64,000 nt of DNA from contig NZ_JAKNQJ010000001.1 in NCBI RefSeq assembly GCF_022662335.1, forward strand, positions 186,001 to 250,000. The letters run 5' to 3'. The position numbers and the translations under genes were made by a program. Below the pieces are notes generated by a model. The model was given only the letters and a program-made list of their open reading frames with translations, ran no database searches and had not been told where the DNA came from. This DNA is from Sphingomonas sp. CROZ-RG-20F-R02-07 (GTDB lineage Bacteria > Pseudomonadota > Alphaproteobacteria > Sphingomonadales > Sphingomonadaceae). Every line of letters starts with the position of its first letter. Positions within the stretch are counted from its first letter, which is position 1. Shown piece by piece: positions 9,484 to 18,001 of this stretch.

Positions 9484-9618
9484 ATGTCCCGCCTCGTCCT
9501 GACCATCGCCGTCCTCGCCGTCATCGTGATCGGAGGGATGGTCCTCCTGGCCGGGCGCACGACCGAGCGGCCGCAAACGCATGTGGAAAAGGCCGTCGCG
9601 CTTGCGAACCTCCAATAA
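9484..9618 (+). CDS. Small single-TM hypothetical protein
   Basis: This is a 44-residue frame opening with ATG and then a single hydrophobic helix (LVLTIAVLAVIVIGGMVLL) followed by a polar tail ending in VALANLQ. It overlaps the beginning of the longer gene downstream, as expected for a coupled pair. There is no recognised family. The position upstream of the xerD-linked hypothetical gene and the clean TM profile support it as real. Confidence 0.55.
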   Translation: MSRLVLTIAVLAVIVIGGMVLLAGRTTERPQTHVEKAVALANLQ

Positions 9619-11425
9619 GGCGCTGATCGGCGGCCTGGGCCTCGCGCTCGCCGCGGCCGCCGCCTATCCCGCGATCGGGCAGCAGCGCCCCGAATCGATC
9701 CTGCCGCCCGGTTTCGGCGAGCCCGCGCCCGCCCCGCGTGCGACCGCGGCCGCGCCGCGCGCACCCGGTTCCGCAGGCCCCGCGCCGCGGCCGAGCGGTG
9801 CTGCGCCTGTAGCGGGTGCATCGCCCGCGCCGGCGACGGTGCAGCCGCTGCCGGTGGAGACGCCCGGCGCGACGCCGACGCCAACACCCACGCCGACCCC
9901 GCCGGATGCCCGCGCGCTTGCCGAATATGAGCTGCCCGCCTCCGCGCGGCGCTCGCTCGCGCTGGTGGGGGCTGCGGGGCCGGCCGAGGGCGGGCTCGCC
10001 GCGGATGCGTTCGGCGAGGCCGACGGGCGCATGGTCGAGATGCTGATGCGGCGGCTGTCCGCGCCGCTGCCGTCGCGCTGGATGTCGATCCTGTTGCGGC
10101 GCGCGCTCGTCTCCAGCGTGGCCACGCCGCCGCATGTGAACGGCGCCGATTTCGCCGCCGAACGCGCATGGCTGTTGCTGCGGATGGGCGAATCGGTCGC
10201 GGCGCGCGCGGTGGTTCAGGGCGTCGACGACGCAAATTATACGCCCAAATTGCTGCAGGTGGCGATGAACGCCGAGCTGGCGAACGGCGATCCGGCGGGC
10301 CTGTGCCCGCTCGCCGATGCCGGCGTGCGGATCGGCCATGAGGGCGGCTGGACGCTGGCGCAGGCGATGTGCGCCGGGCTCGCCGGTCAGTCGGCGCGCG
10401 GCACCGCGCTGTTCGCCGCGGCCCGGCGCCACCATGTCGCGGGCGGCGTGGACCTGTTGCTCGCGCAGAAGGTGCTCGGCATCGGCGGCCAGGGTCGCCA
10501 GGCGGTGACGATCGAATGGGACGGCGTCGACCGGCTGACCGCGTGGCGCTTCGGCCTCGCCACCGCCACGGGCGTCGCCATCCCCGATTCGCTCTATGCC
10601 GGGGTGGGGCGGCAAGTGACCTATTGGCGCGCGCTGTCACCCGGCGTGCCGCTGAACGACCGGATCGCGGCCGCGGAGGCGGCGGCGGCGCAGGGCGTGC
10701 TGTCGAGCGCGGCGCTGATCGACCTTTATGGCGCGGTGGACGCAGCGAATGATTCGCCGAGCGCCGCGGATGCGACCGCGCAGGATCTTCAGACCGCCTA
10801 TGCGGGCGCGAGCCCGGACGCGCGCGCCGCCGCGCTCCGGCAATTATGGGGCAATGCGGACGCCCGCATCCCTTATGCCCGGATGGTGCTGACCGCGCGT
10901 GCGGCCGGGCTGGTGATGCCCGCCGCCAACGATGCGGATGCCGCGACGCTGATCGCGGCGATGCTGTCGGCCGGGCTCGATCGCACCGCGCTGCGCTGGC
11001 AGGGCTATGTGCCGCAAGGGAGCGATGCCTGGGCGATGCTCGCGCTGGCCGATCCCGAGGGGCGGACGGTGAGCTATCGCGACTTGAACGGCTATGCCGG
11101 CAAGGGCGATGCCGTGCTGAAGCGGCGGATGTTCTTCGCGGGCATGGCGGGGCTCGGGCGCGTCGCGCCGGCGGATGTGGAACGCGCCGCCGAATCGCTC
11201 GACGTGAAGATCGGTGCGGAAAACGCCTGGACTGCGGCGCTCGATCGCGCCGCGCGTGCCGGCCAGCCGGGCACCGTCGCGCTGCTGGCGGCGATCGGGA
11301 TGCAGACGGGCGACTGGCGCGGCGTGCCGCCCCAGGCGCTGTATCGCATCGTCGGCGCGCTGCGCGCCGTCGGGCTGGAGGGCGAGGCGCGGATGATCGC
11401 GGCCGAGGCGATTGCACGGGTCTGA
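9581..11425 (+). CDS. Conserved hypothetical exported protein
   Basis: This product of about 600 residues has an N-terminal hydrophobic stretch (ALIGGLGLALAAAAAYPAI, residues about 14-32), consistent with a signal peptide or anchor. A proline/alanine/threonine linker with PTPTPTPTP follows at about 100-110. The rest is an alanine-rich helical region that looks repeat-like. I do not recognise a catalytic motif. The exact start is uncertain: ATG 9581 overlaps the small upstream gene, while a TTG at 9603 would shorten the leader. It lies 7 bp upstream of xerD, in the same direction. Confidence 0.65.
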   Translation: MWKRPSRLRTSNKALIGGLGLALAAAAAYPAIGQQRPESILPPGFGEPAPAPRATAAAPRAPGSAGPAPRPSGAAPVAGASPAPATVQPLPVETPGATPTPTPTPTPPDARALAEYELPASARRSLALVGAAGPAEGGLAADAFGEADGRMVEMLMRRLSAPLPSRWMSILLRRALVSSVATPPHVNGADFAAERAWLLLRMGESVAARAVVQGVDDANYTPKLLQVAMNAELANGDPAGLCPLADAGVRIGHEGGWTLAQAMCAGLAGQSARGTALFAAARRHHVAGGVDLLLAQKVLGIGGQGRQAVTIEWDGVDRLTAWRFGLATATGVAIPDSLYAGVGRQVTYWRALSPGVPLNDRIAAAEAAAAQGVLSSAALIDLYGAVDAANDSPSAADATAQDLQTAYAGASPDARAAALRQLWGNADARIPYARMVLTARAAGLVMPAANDADAATLIAAMLSAGLDRTALRWQGYVPQGSDAWAMLALADPEGRTVSYRDLNGYAGKGDAVLKRRMFFAGMAGLGRVAPADVERAAESLDVKIGAENAWTAALDRAARAGQPGTVALLAAIGMQTGDWRGVPPQALYRIVGALRAVGLEGEARMIAAEAIARV

Positions 11426-11432
11426 TGGCCGG

Positions 11433-12359
11433 ATGAGCGCAGGCGGCGGCGACCGCGCGCTCGTCGACCGCTTTCTCGAGATGCTCGCGGCGGAGGCCGG
11501 CGCCGCGGCGAACACGATCGCCGCTTATCGCAGCGACCTGATGCTGGCGTCCGAGGTGCTGGGCGGCCGGCTGGGCGAGGCGGATGCCGCGATGCTCGGG
11601 CGGGTGGCGGAGGAATGGCGCGCGCTAGCCACCGCCACCGTCGCGCGCAAATCGGCGGCGCTGCGGCGCTTCTACGCCTTTCTGGCCGACGAGGGGTTGC
11701 GCGCGGACGATCCCGGCGCCGCGTTGCCGCGGCCGGGTGCGGGGCGTTCCTTGCCCAAGGTGCTGAGCCGCGCCGACGTCGATTCGCTGTTCACCGCGAT
11801 CGATGCTCGGCTGGCGCGTGCGATTCCGGATCCGAACGACCTGCGGCTCGCCGCACTGATCGAGCTGCTCTACGGATCGGGCCTGCGCGCGAGCGAACTC
11901 GTCGGCCTGCCGCGCGGCGCGGTGCATCCCGACAAGCCTTTCCTGATCGTGCGCGGCAAGGGCGGGCGCGAACGGCTGGTGCCGATCTCGGACCGCGCCC
12001 GCGCCGCGGTGGCGGCCTGGCGCGAGGCGAGCGACGCGGCCAATCCGTGGCTGTTCCCCTCCGGCAAGGGCCATCTGTCGCGCGTGCGGCTTCACCAGAT
12101 CGTCAAGGCGTTGGGCGCGGACGCCGGGATCCCGCCCGATCGGATCAGCCCGCACGTGCTGCGCCATGCCTTTGCCACGCATCTGCTGGCGGGCGGCGCG
12201 GATCTGCGCGCGCTGCAGACGATGCTCGGCCATGCCGATATCGCGACCACCGAGATCTACACGCATGTCGATGCGAGCCGGCTGGTCGAGCTGGTCAACA
12301 CCCGGCACCCACTCGCCGAGATGGGCCCCCGCGTTGACGCCGCGCGCGGCCCGACCTAA
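11433..12359 (+). CDS. xerD: Site-specific tyrosine recombinase XerD
   Basis: XerD acts with XerC at dif to resolve chromosome dimers. The 308-residue protein has an N-terminal SAM-like core-binding domain (about 10-95) and a C-terminal catalytic domain with the first Arg in [14 protein letters not shown], the Lys region [10 protein letters not shown], the HxxR box [14 protein letters not shown], and the His/Tyr box [15 protein letters not shown]. The length and complete catalytic set point to a housekeeping enzyme rather than a phage integrase. XerC could look similar, but a position next to accA is typical of sphingomonad xerD. Confidence 0.93.
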   Translation: MSAGGGDRALVDRFLEMLAAEAGAAANTIAAYRSDLMLASEVLGGRLGEADAAMLGRVAEEWRALATATVARKSAALRRFYAFLADEGLRADDPGAALPRPGAGRSLPKVLSRADVDSLFTAIDARLARAIPDPNDLRLAALIELLYGSGLRASELVGLPRGAVHPDKPFLIVRGKGGRERLVPISDRARAAVAAWREASDAANPWLFPSGKGHLSRVRLHQIVKALGADAGIPPDRISPHVLRHAFATHLLAGGADLRALQTMLGHADIATTEIYTHVDASRLVELVNTRHPLAEMGPRVDAARGPT

Positions 12360-12369
12360 CCGAACCGTC

Positions 12370-13317
12370 ATGGCAAGCTTCCTCGACTTCGAGAAACCGA
12401 TCGCCGAGCTTCAGGGCCGGATCGACGAACTGCGCGATACCGCGGCGGACGGCAGCGTGGATATCGCCGCCGACATCGCGCGGCTCCAGGCGAAATCCGA
12501 CAAGCTGCTGAAGGACACCTTCGCCAGGCTGACGCCGTGGCAGAAGACGCAGGTGGCGCGGCATCCCGAGCGCCCGCATTTCAAGGATTATGTCGCCGGG
12601 CTGTTCGACGAGTTCGTGCCGCTGGCGGGCGACCGCGCCTTTGGCGACGATCAGGCGATCCTCGGCGGCTTCGCTACGCTCGATGGGCGCAAGCTGATGG
12701 TGATCGGCCATGAAAAGGGCGACGACACCGCCAGCCGGCTTCGCCACAATTTCGGCATGGGCAAGCCCGAGGGCTATCGCAAGGCGATCCGGCTGGTGGC
12801 GCTGGCGGACCGGTTCGGGCTGCCGATCGTGACGCTCGTCGATACCTCGGGCGCGTTTCCCGGCATCCAGGCCGAGGAGCGCGGCCAGGCCGAGGCGATC
12901 GCGCGCTCGACCGAAGCGTGCCTCAACGCGGGCGTTCCCGTGGTCGCGGCGATCGTGGGCGAGGGTGGATCGGGTGGCGCGGTGGCGCTCGCCGCGGGCA
13001 ACCGCGTGCTGATGTTCGAACACGCGGTCTATTCGGTCATCAGCCCGGAGGGTTGTGCGTCGATCCTGTGGCGTACCGCGGACAAGGCGCCCGAGGCGGC
13101 GGAGGCGATGCGCGTCACCGCCCAGGATCTGAAGGCGTTCGGCGTGATCGACACGATCGTGCCCGAACCCTTGGGCGGCGCGCACCGCGCACCGGCGGCG
13201 GCGATCGCCTCGCTCGGCGCGGCACTGAGCGCGACGCTCGGCGAACTGAGCGGTCAGAGCGCACAGCAATTGCGGCAGGGCCGGCGCGAGAAGTTTCTGG
13301 CGATGGGCCGGCTGTAA
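12370..13317 (+). CDS. accA: Acetyl-CoA carboxylase carboxyltransferase subunit alpha
   Basis: AccA with AccD transfers CO2 from carboxybiotin to acetyl-CoA, forming malonyl-CoA for fatty acid synthesis. The 315-residue product shows the family opening [19 protein letters not shown], the middle [18 protein letters not shown], and the crotonase-like core [19 protein letters not shown] with [10 protein letters not shown]. It closes with [13 protein letters not shown]. The length is normal. It lies 10 bp after xerD and is probably co-transcribed with it. Confidence 0.97.
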   Translation: MASFLDFEKPIAELQGRIDELRDTAADGSVDIAADIARLQAKSDKLLKDTFARLTPWQKTQVARHPERPHFKDYVAGLFDEFVPLAGDRAFGDDQAILGGFATLDGRKLMVIGHEKGDDTASRLRHNFGMGKPEGYRKAIRLVALADRFGLPIVTLVDTSGAFPGIQAEERGQAEAIARSTEACLNAGVPVVAAIVGEGGSGGAVALAAGNRVLMFEHAVYSVISPEGCASILWRTADKAPEAAEAMRVTAQDLKAFGVIDTIVPEPLGGAHRAPAAAIASLGAALSATLGELSGQSAQQLRQGRREKFLAMGRL

Positions 13318-13357
13318 CGCTTTCGCGCGCGACGAAGAGGCGCACGCACGACGAAAA

Positions 13358-13386
13358 GGGGCGGCGGAACCAGGTTCCGCCGCCCC
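13358..13386 (-). terminator. Rho-independent terminator hairpin
   Basis: GGGGCGGCGGAACC (13358-13371) pairs perfectly with GGTTCCGCCGCCCC (13373-13386). Read on the minus strand the stem is followed by TTTT, as expected for the flp pilin transcript. It also lies at the end of accA, so it may work in both directions. Confidence 0.85.
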
Positions 13387-13413
13387 CTCGCGTTTCCGAT
13401 CGTCGGGTAAGGC

Positions 13414-13581
13414 TTACGTGGCCTTCATGTTCGACGAAACGTTGTTGAAGGTCGTCTGGAGCTTGTTGCCCAGGCCCTGCATCGCGGCAATCGCGGCAAC
13501 CGCGATGAGTGCGGCGATCAGGCCGTATTCGATGGCGGTCGCGCCCTTCTTGTTACCAAAAACCTTGCGGATCATCTGCAT
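13414..13581 (-). CDS. flp: Flp/Fap family type IVb pilin
   Basis: This 55-residue Flp prepilin would be the major subunit of a tight-adherence (Tad) pilus. The segment KKGATAIEYGLIAALIAVAAI shows the prepilin peptidase site (G before ATAIEY), the conserved Glu at +5 and the hydrophobic polymerisation helix. The start is put at ATG 13581 because GGAG lies six bases upstream. An ATG at 13593 would add four residues and lacks such a site. No tad assembly genes are in the window. Confidence 0.88.
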   Translation of the reverse strand: MQMIRKVFGNKKGATAIEYGLIAALIAVAAIAAMQGLGNKLQTTFNNVSSNMKAT

Positions 13582-13694
13582 ACCGGTCTCCATGTCTTGA
13601 AAGCTTCAGTCACCCGGCTGAACCGGTGAACCGGAGCAGCACCGAAAGAATTAGGCCTCGACGGTTGATAAAGGCTTAAATCCAGCGGGTATTT

Positions 13695-13904
13695 TTACCG
13701 CGGCGTCACGGCGCTCACCCGCGCGCTGGTGTTGTTCCACATGCCGCTGGTGACGGTGCCCACGCCGCCGATCGCGGCGATCACGCCGACGACGATCAGC
13801 GCGGCGATGAGGCCATATTCGATGGCCGTCGCGGCGCGGGAATCGCGTACCAGGCGCGACACCGTGCAAATCACGGCCTTTACGGATGGACGCGTCGGTT
13901 TCAT
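13695..13904 (-). CDS. Flp family pilin, second copy
   Basis: This is a 69-residue Flp-type prepilin with a longer leader (MKPTRPSVKAVICTVSRLV) before the processing region SRAATAIEYGLIAALIVVG. The Gly before ATAIEY is replaced by Ala, which may affect prepilin peptidase cleavage; the +5 Glu is kept. It lies upstream of the first flp on the same strand. The two may be alternative or minor pilins; the gap of about 113 bp suggests separate promoters. Confidence 0.85.
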   Translation of the reverse strand: MKPTRPSVKAVICTVSRLVRDSRAATAIEYGLIAALIVVGVIAAIGGVGTVTSGMWNNTSARVSAVTPR

Positions 13905-13935
13905 GAAAGCCGGGTTAGTGGCACGGGGTTAACGA

Positions 13936-14358
13936 ATGTCTTCCATCGCCGTCGCCACGCCGCTGATCCTGCCCGTTTGCGCCGCGGCGCTGGTGGATGC
14001 GGACGGCCGCGTGCTGTTGCAGCAACGCCCCGCGGGCAAGTCGCTGGCCGGTCTATGGGAATTCCCGGGCGGCAAGATCGAGGTCGGGGAGACGCCCGAG
14101 CAGGCGCTGATCCGCGAGCTGGAGGAGGAACTGGCGATCACCGTGCCCTGCGCGTGCCTGGCGCCGGCGGCGTTCGCCAGCGCGCCGCTCGGCGATCGTC
14201 ACCTGCTGCTGCTGCTGTTCGTCACGCGCAAATGGACCGGCGTCCCGCGCGCGCTGGAAGCGGCGGCGCTGCGCTGGGTGCGCCCGGCTGAGATGCACGC
14301 GCTGCCGATGCCCCCCGCCGACCGCCCGCTGATCGGGCTGCTCGACGCACAGCTTTGA
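13936..14358 (+). CDS. mutT: Nudix hydrolase, MutT-like
   Basis: This 140-residue MutT-type Nudix enzyme probably removes 8-oxo-dGTP from the nucleotide pool. The Nudix box is complete: GGKIEVGETPEQALIRELEEEL, about residues 48-69, with all metal-binding glutamates. LLQQRPAGKSLAGLWEFPG before it and the closing LRWVRPAEMHALPMPPAD are also typical of MutT. It is divergent from the flp gene. Substrate preference is inferred from the family. Confidence 0.9.
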   Translation: MSSIAVATPLILPVCAAALVDADGRVLLQQRPAGKSLAGLWEFPGGKIEVGETPEQALIRELEEELAITVPCACLAPAAFASAPLGDRHLLLLLFVTRKWTGVPRALEAAALRWVRPAEMHALPMPPADRPLIGLLDAQL

Positions 14359-14393
14359 CAACGCGGCACTTTGCGAACCGTGGAGGGGCCCCT

Positions 14394-15959
14394 ATGATCG
14401 GTGGCCCGGCACATCCTGGTGTCGGGCACGCGATGCGGAAGATGCCCATGCGAGCTGACGAACATATCCCGCCGGTGGCATCCACCGGCATCGAGGGGCT
14501 GGACCGGATCCTGGGCGGCGGCATCACGCCCCACCGCATGTATCTGGTGGAAGGCACGCCGGGCACGGGCAAGACGACTTTGGGCCTGGGCTTTCTCTTG
14601 GCCGGTGCCGCCGCGGGCGAGTCCGGCCTCTATATCACGCTCGCCGAAACCGAGATCGAGCTGCGCGCCGTTGCCGCGACGCACGGGTGGACGCTGGATT
14701 CGATCGAACTGTTCGAGATGGTGCCGGCCGACGGGCTGGGCGAGGATCAGGAACAAACGCTGCTTCACCCGAGCGAGGTCGAACTCGGCGAGACGGTACG
14801 CGACATCATGGACAAGGTGGACGCCGCCAAGCCCAAGCGCATCGTGATCGACAGCCTGTCCGAACTGCGGCTGCTCGCGCAAAGTGCGATCCGCTACCGG
14901 CGGCAGATCCTGGCGTTAAAGCATTTCTTCTCGACACGTGAAGTGACCGTGCTGATCCTCGACGACAAGAGCGCGTCGGGCGGGGACCTGCAGCTCCACA
15001 GCATTGCACACGGGGTGGTGTCGCTCGAACAGACGCTGTCCGGCTTCGGGGCGCAGCGACGACGGCTGCATGTCATGAAGATGCGCGGCCTGCGCTATCG
15101 TGGCGGCTATCATGATTTCGAGATCGAGCGCGGCGGATTGCGGGTCTATCCGCGGCTGGTCGCGGCGCGCCATGACGGCAGCTCGCTTGCCGATCCGGTG
15201 TCCACGGGATCGGATCAGCTCGACCTGCTGATGGGCGGCGGGCTGGTTCCGGGAACCGCCACGCTGCTGACCGGGCCCGCGGGCATCGGCAAGACCACCG
15301 CTGCGGTCCAGTGCATGCTGGCGGCGCTGAAACGCGGCACGAAGGCGGCGTATTTCCTGTTCGACGAACGCCTGCCGACGCTGTTGAAGCGAAGCGCGGC
15401 GCTCGGCCTCGATCTCCAGCCGCATATCGACAGCGGCCAGTTGACGATCCGCGCGATCGATCCGGCCGAGATGTCGCCCGGCGAATTCGCCGGCGCGGTG
15501 TGCAGCGCGGTCGAGAAGGACGGCGTACGGATGGTCGTGATCGACAGTCTCAACGCCTATCTGCAATCGATGCCGAGCGAACAGTTCCTGGTGCTCCAGA
15601 TGCACGAGATGCTCACCTATCTGGGGCAGCAGGGCGTGGTCAGCATGCTGATCCTCGGGCTTCACGGCGTCACCGGCGATGTCCGGCAGGACGTGGATCT
15701 CAGCTATCTCTCCGACACCGTGGTGCAGCTCCGCTTCTTCGAGGCGTTGGGCGAGGTGCGCCAGGCGATCTCGGTCATCAAGACGCGCACCGCGCCGCAC
15801 GAGCGCACGATCCGCGAGTTTCAGATCGGCAAAGAAGGGCTGCAGGTCGGGGAAGCGCTGCGGGATTTTCAAGGCATCCTCACCGGCGTTCCGACCTTTT
15901 CGGGAGAGGGCACGACGCTGATGCGCCATCGGCCGGGATCGTCCGCCGGGAATGGCTGA
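14394..15959 (+). CDS. KaiC-like double-domain ATPase
   Basis: This 521-residue protein has two RecA/KaiC-type ATPase domains in tandem. The first P-loop is GTPGTGKT (about 54-61) with Walker-B-like RIVIDSLSELR; the second is GPAGIGKT (about 294-301) with MVVIDSLNAYL. Such proteins occur outside cyanobacteria without KaiA or KaiB and are thought to act in signalling. The start at 14394 is chosen because GGAGGGG lies just upstream. A TTG at 14355 overlapping mutT is less likely. It overlaps the following hybrid histidine kinase by 8 bp, so the two are surely a functional pair. Confidence 0.88.
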   Translation: MIGGPAHPGVGHAMRKMPMRADEHIPPVASTGIEGLDRILGGGITPHRMYLVEGTPGTGKTTLGLGFLLAGAAAGESGLYITLAETEIELRAVAATHGWTLDSIELFEMVPADGLGEDQEQTLLHPSEVELGETVRDIMDKVDAAKPKRIVIDSLSELRLLAQSAIRYRRQILALKHFFSTREVTVLILDDKSASGGDLQLHSIAHGVVSLEQTLSGFGAQRRRLHVMKMRGLRYRGGYHDFEIERGGLRVYPRLVAARHDGSSLADPVSTGSDQLDLLMGGGLVPGTATLLTGPAGIGKTTAAVQCMLAALKRGTKAAYFLFDERLPTLLKRSAALGLDLQPHIDSGQLTIRAIDPAEMSPGEFAGAVCSAVEKDGVRMVVIDSLNAYLQSMPSEQFLVLQMHEMLTYLGQQGVVSMLILGLHGVTGDVRQDVDLSYLSDTVVQLRFFEALGEVRQAISVIKTRTAPHERTIREFQIGKEGLQVGEALRDFQGILTGVPTFSGEGTTLMRHRPGSSAGNG

Positions 15960-17940
15960 GATGGAAGACCGCGTCCTCATCCTGGCGCCGCGCGGGCGGG
16001 ACGCCGCCATCGCCGCCAAGCTGCTCGGGCGGCACGGTATGGCCGCGATGGTCTGCAAGGATCAGGCGGAGTTGATCGCGGCCGCTGAGGCGGGGGCGGG
16101 GATGATCCTGCTGACCGAAGAGGCACTCGCGATCGGCGATCCGGCCGCGCTCACCGCCTGGGTGGCGGCTCAACCCACCTGGTCGGACATTCCCTTCATC
16201 GTGCTCGCCAACGGCGCCGCAGCGCCGCGTACCGAGGCCGCCACGAAGCGCCTCGCGGAGTTGGGCAACGTCGTCCTGTTGCAGCGTCCCCTTCATGCCG
16301 AGGCGATGCTGGGTGCGGTCCTGTCGTCGCTGAAGGCACGGCGTCGGCAATATGAGGTGCGCGATGCCGCCGAGACGCTCGAGCGCGCGGTGCTCGATCG
16401 CACCGCCGAACTGGCCGCCGCGCGCGAAAGCCTCGAGATCGCGCTCGACGCGGCCGGGATGGGCAGCTGGGACATCGACTTCCGCACCGGGGACGCACGC
16501 CGGACGCCGCGGCACGACGAGATCTTCGGCTATGCCAAGCCGGTGGCGCAGTGGAGCGTCGAGACGTTCCTCGCCCATGTCGATCCAGCGCAGCGTCCGG
16601 GTATCGAGGAGGCGTTCGGCAAGGCGCTCCTGTCTGGCGCGCTCGACGTGGAATGCGCGATCCTGGCGGCGGACGGCACCAGCCGCTGGATCGCGGCGAA
16701 GGGCCGCGTCCGGTACGATCCGGACGGCGAGCCGCTGCGGATGGCGGGGGTGGTGTCCGACGTGACGGACCAGAAAGAGGCCGACGCCCAGCTCGCCCAG
16801 GCGCAGAAGATGGACGCCATCGGCCAGCTCACGGGCGGCGTGGCGCATGATTTCAACAATCTGCTGACCCCCATCGTGGGCAGCCTCGATCTGCTCCGCC
16901 GTCGTCACAAGGACGACGAGAAGACGCAGCGGATGGTGGGCGGCGCGCTGCAGGCGGCCGAACGCGCCGCGACGCTGACGCAGCGGCTGCTCGCCTTCGC
17001 CCGCAAACAGGCGCTCCAGCCGCGGGCGGTGGATGTCGGTGCGCTGATCGACGGGATCGTCGATCTCGTCCGGCGCTCTCTCGGCCCCACGATCGCCGTC
17101 GTGCTCGAAGTGCCGCGCCACCTGCCGTCGGCGCGGGTCGATCCGAACCAGCTCGAGCTGGCGCTGCTGAACCTGGCGATCAACGCCCGCGATGCCATGC
17201 CGGGCGGCGGACGGCTTCTCCTGTCGGTGGCGGAGGTCGCGGTCGACGAGCGCAATCCGCTGAACCTGAAGGGCGGCCGCTATGTCCGGCTGATCGCCGA
17301 GGACAACGGCACCGGCATGGACCGCGCGACGCTGGCGCGTGCGACCGAGCCGTTCTTCTCGACCAAGGGTGTCGGCAAGGGGACGGGTCTCGGCCTGTCG
17401 ATGGTCCATGGCCTCGCCGCGCAATCCGGCGGCATTCTCCACCTGCGCAGCGAGCCCGGGGCGGGCACCGCGGTCGAACTCTGGCTACCCGCCACCGACG
17501 AGGTGGCCAACGACGCCGCGCGCAAGGCGAGCGACCCCGCACCCGCGCGGCGCGCGGCCCGGATCCTGCTGGTGGACGACGAGGAGCTCGTCCGGTCCGC
17601 CACCGCGGATATGTTGCGCGATCTCGGCTATGTCGTGGTGGAGGTGGGCTCGGCGAGCCAGGCGCTGTCGGCGCTTCGATCCGGAATCGAGGCGGACGTG
17701 CTGGTCAGCGATTATCTGATGCCGGGCATGACGGGCGGCGAACTGATCGGCGAGCTGCGCTCCATCGGCATGCGCATCCCCACCTTGCTCGTGACGGGCT
17801 ATGCCGCGACCGGGGAGGACGTGCCCGACGACGTCGTCCGGCTCGGCAAGCCGTTCCGCCAGGTGGACCTCGCCGACAAGGTGGACGAGCTCCTTCGCCA
17901 GCGTCCGGCCAATGGGCGGCGGCTGAGGGTGGTGGAATGA
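15952..17940 (+). CDS. PAS-containing hybrid sensor histidine kinase
   Basis: This 662-residue cytoplasmic kinase has no membrane helix. Residues about 1-120 form a degenerate receiver-like domain (VLILAPRGRDAAIAAKLL). A coiled coil follows and then a PAS domain (about 155-270, LEIALDAAGMGSWDID). The HisKA H-box is IGQLTGGVAHDFNNLL, the HATPase has NLAINARDAM and GTGLGLSMV, and a C-terminal receiver begins RILLVDDEELVR with the acceptor Asp in VLVSDYLMPGM. The N-terminal receiver seems to lack acid residues, resembling the first domain of other KaiC-linked kinases. It overlaps the KaiC-like gene, which probably regulates it. No separate output regulator is adjacent. Confidence 0.9.
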   Translation: MAEMEDRVLILAPRGRDAAIAAKLLGRHGMAAMVCKDQAELIAAAEAGAGMILLTEEALAIGDPAALTAWVAAQPTWSDIPFIVLANGAAAPRTEAATKRLAELGNVVLLQRPLHAEAMLGAVLSSLKARRRQYEVRDAAETLERAVLDRTAELAAARESLEIALDAAGMGSWDIDFRTGDARRTPRHDEIFGYAKPVAQWSVETFLAHVDPAQRPGIEEAFGKALLSGALDVECAILAADGTSRWIAAKGRVRYDPDGEPLRMAGVVSDVTDQKEADAQLAQAQKMDAIGQLTGGVAHDFNNLLTPIVGSLDLLRRRHKDDEKTQRMVGGALQAAERAATLTQRLLAFARKQALQPRAVDVGALIDGIVDLVRRSLGPTIAVVLEVPRHLPSARVDPNQLELALLNLAINARDAMPGGGRLLLSVAEVAVDERNPLNLKGGRYVRLIAEDNGTGMDRATLARATEPFFSTKGVGKGTGLGLSMVHGLAAQSGGILHLRSEPGAGTAVELWLPATDEVANDAARKASDPAPARRAARILLVDDEELVRSATADMLRDLGYVVVEVGSASQALSALRSGIEADVLVSDYLMPGMTGGELIGELRSIGMRIPTLLVTGYAATGEDVPDDVVRLGKPFRQVDLADKVDELLRQRPANGRRLRVVE

Positions 17941-17947
17941 TCCGGGC

Positions 17948-17991
17948 GGGAGACCGGCCGACGGCATCGCGCCGTTGCTGGCCGATCTCCC
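17948..17991. terminator. Convergent terminator-like hairpin
   Basis: GGGAGACCGGCC (17948-17959) pairs imperfectly with GGCCGATCTCCC (17980-17991), with an inner ACGGC/GCCGT pair. It lies in the 61-bp gap between the convergent kinase and TonB receptor genes. It lacks a clear T-run. Confidence 0.5.
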
Positions 17992-18001
17992 GTCGGCGGC
18001 C

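Noticed and set aside
11433..12359. Tyrosine recombinase as integrase of a mobile element
   Set aside because: Length, motifs and the accA neighbourhood fit the housekeeping XerD, far from the island.
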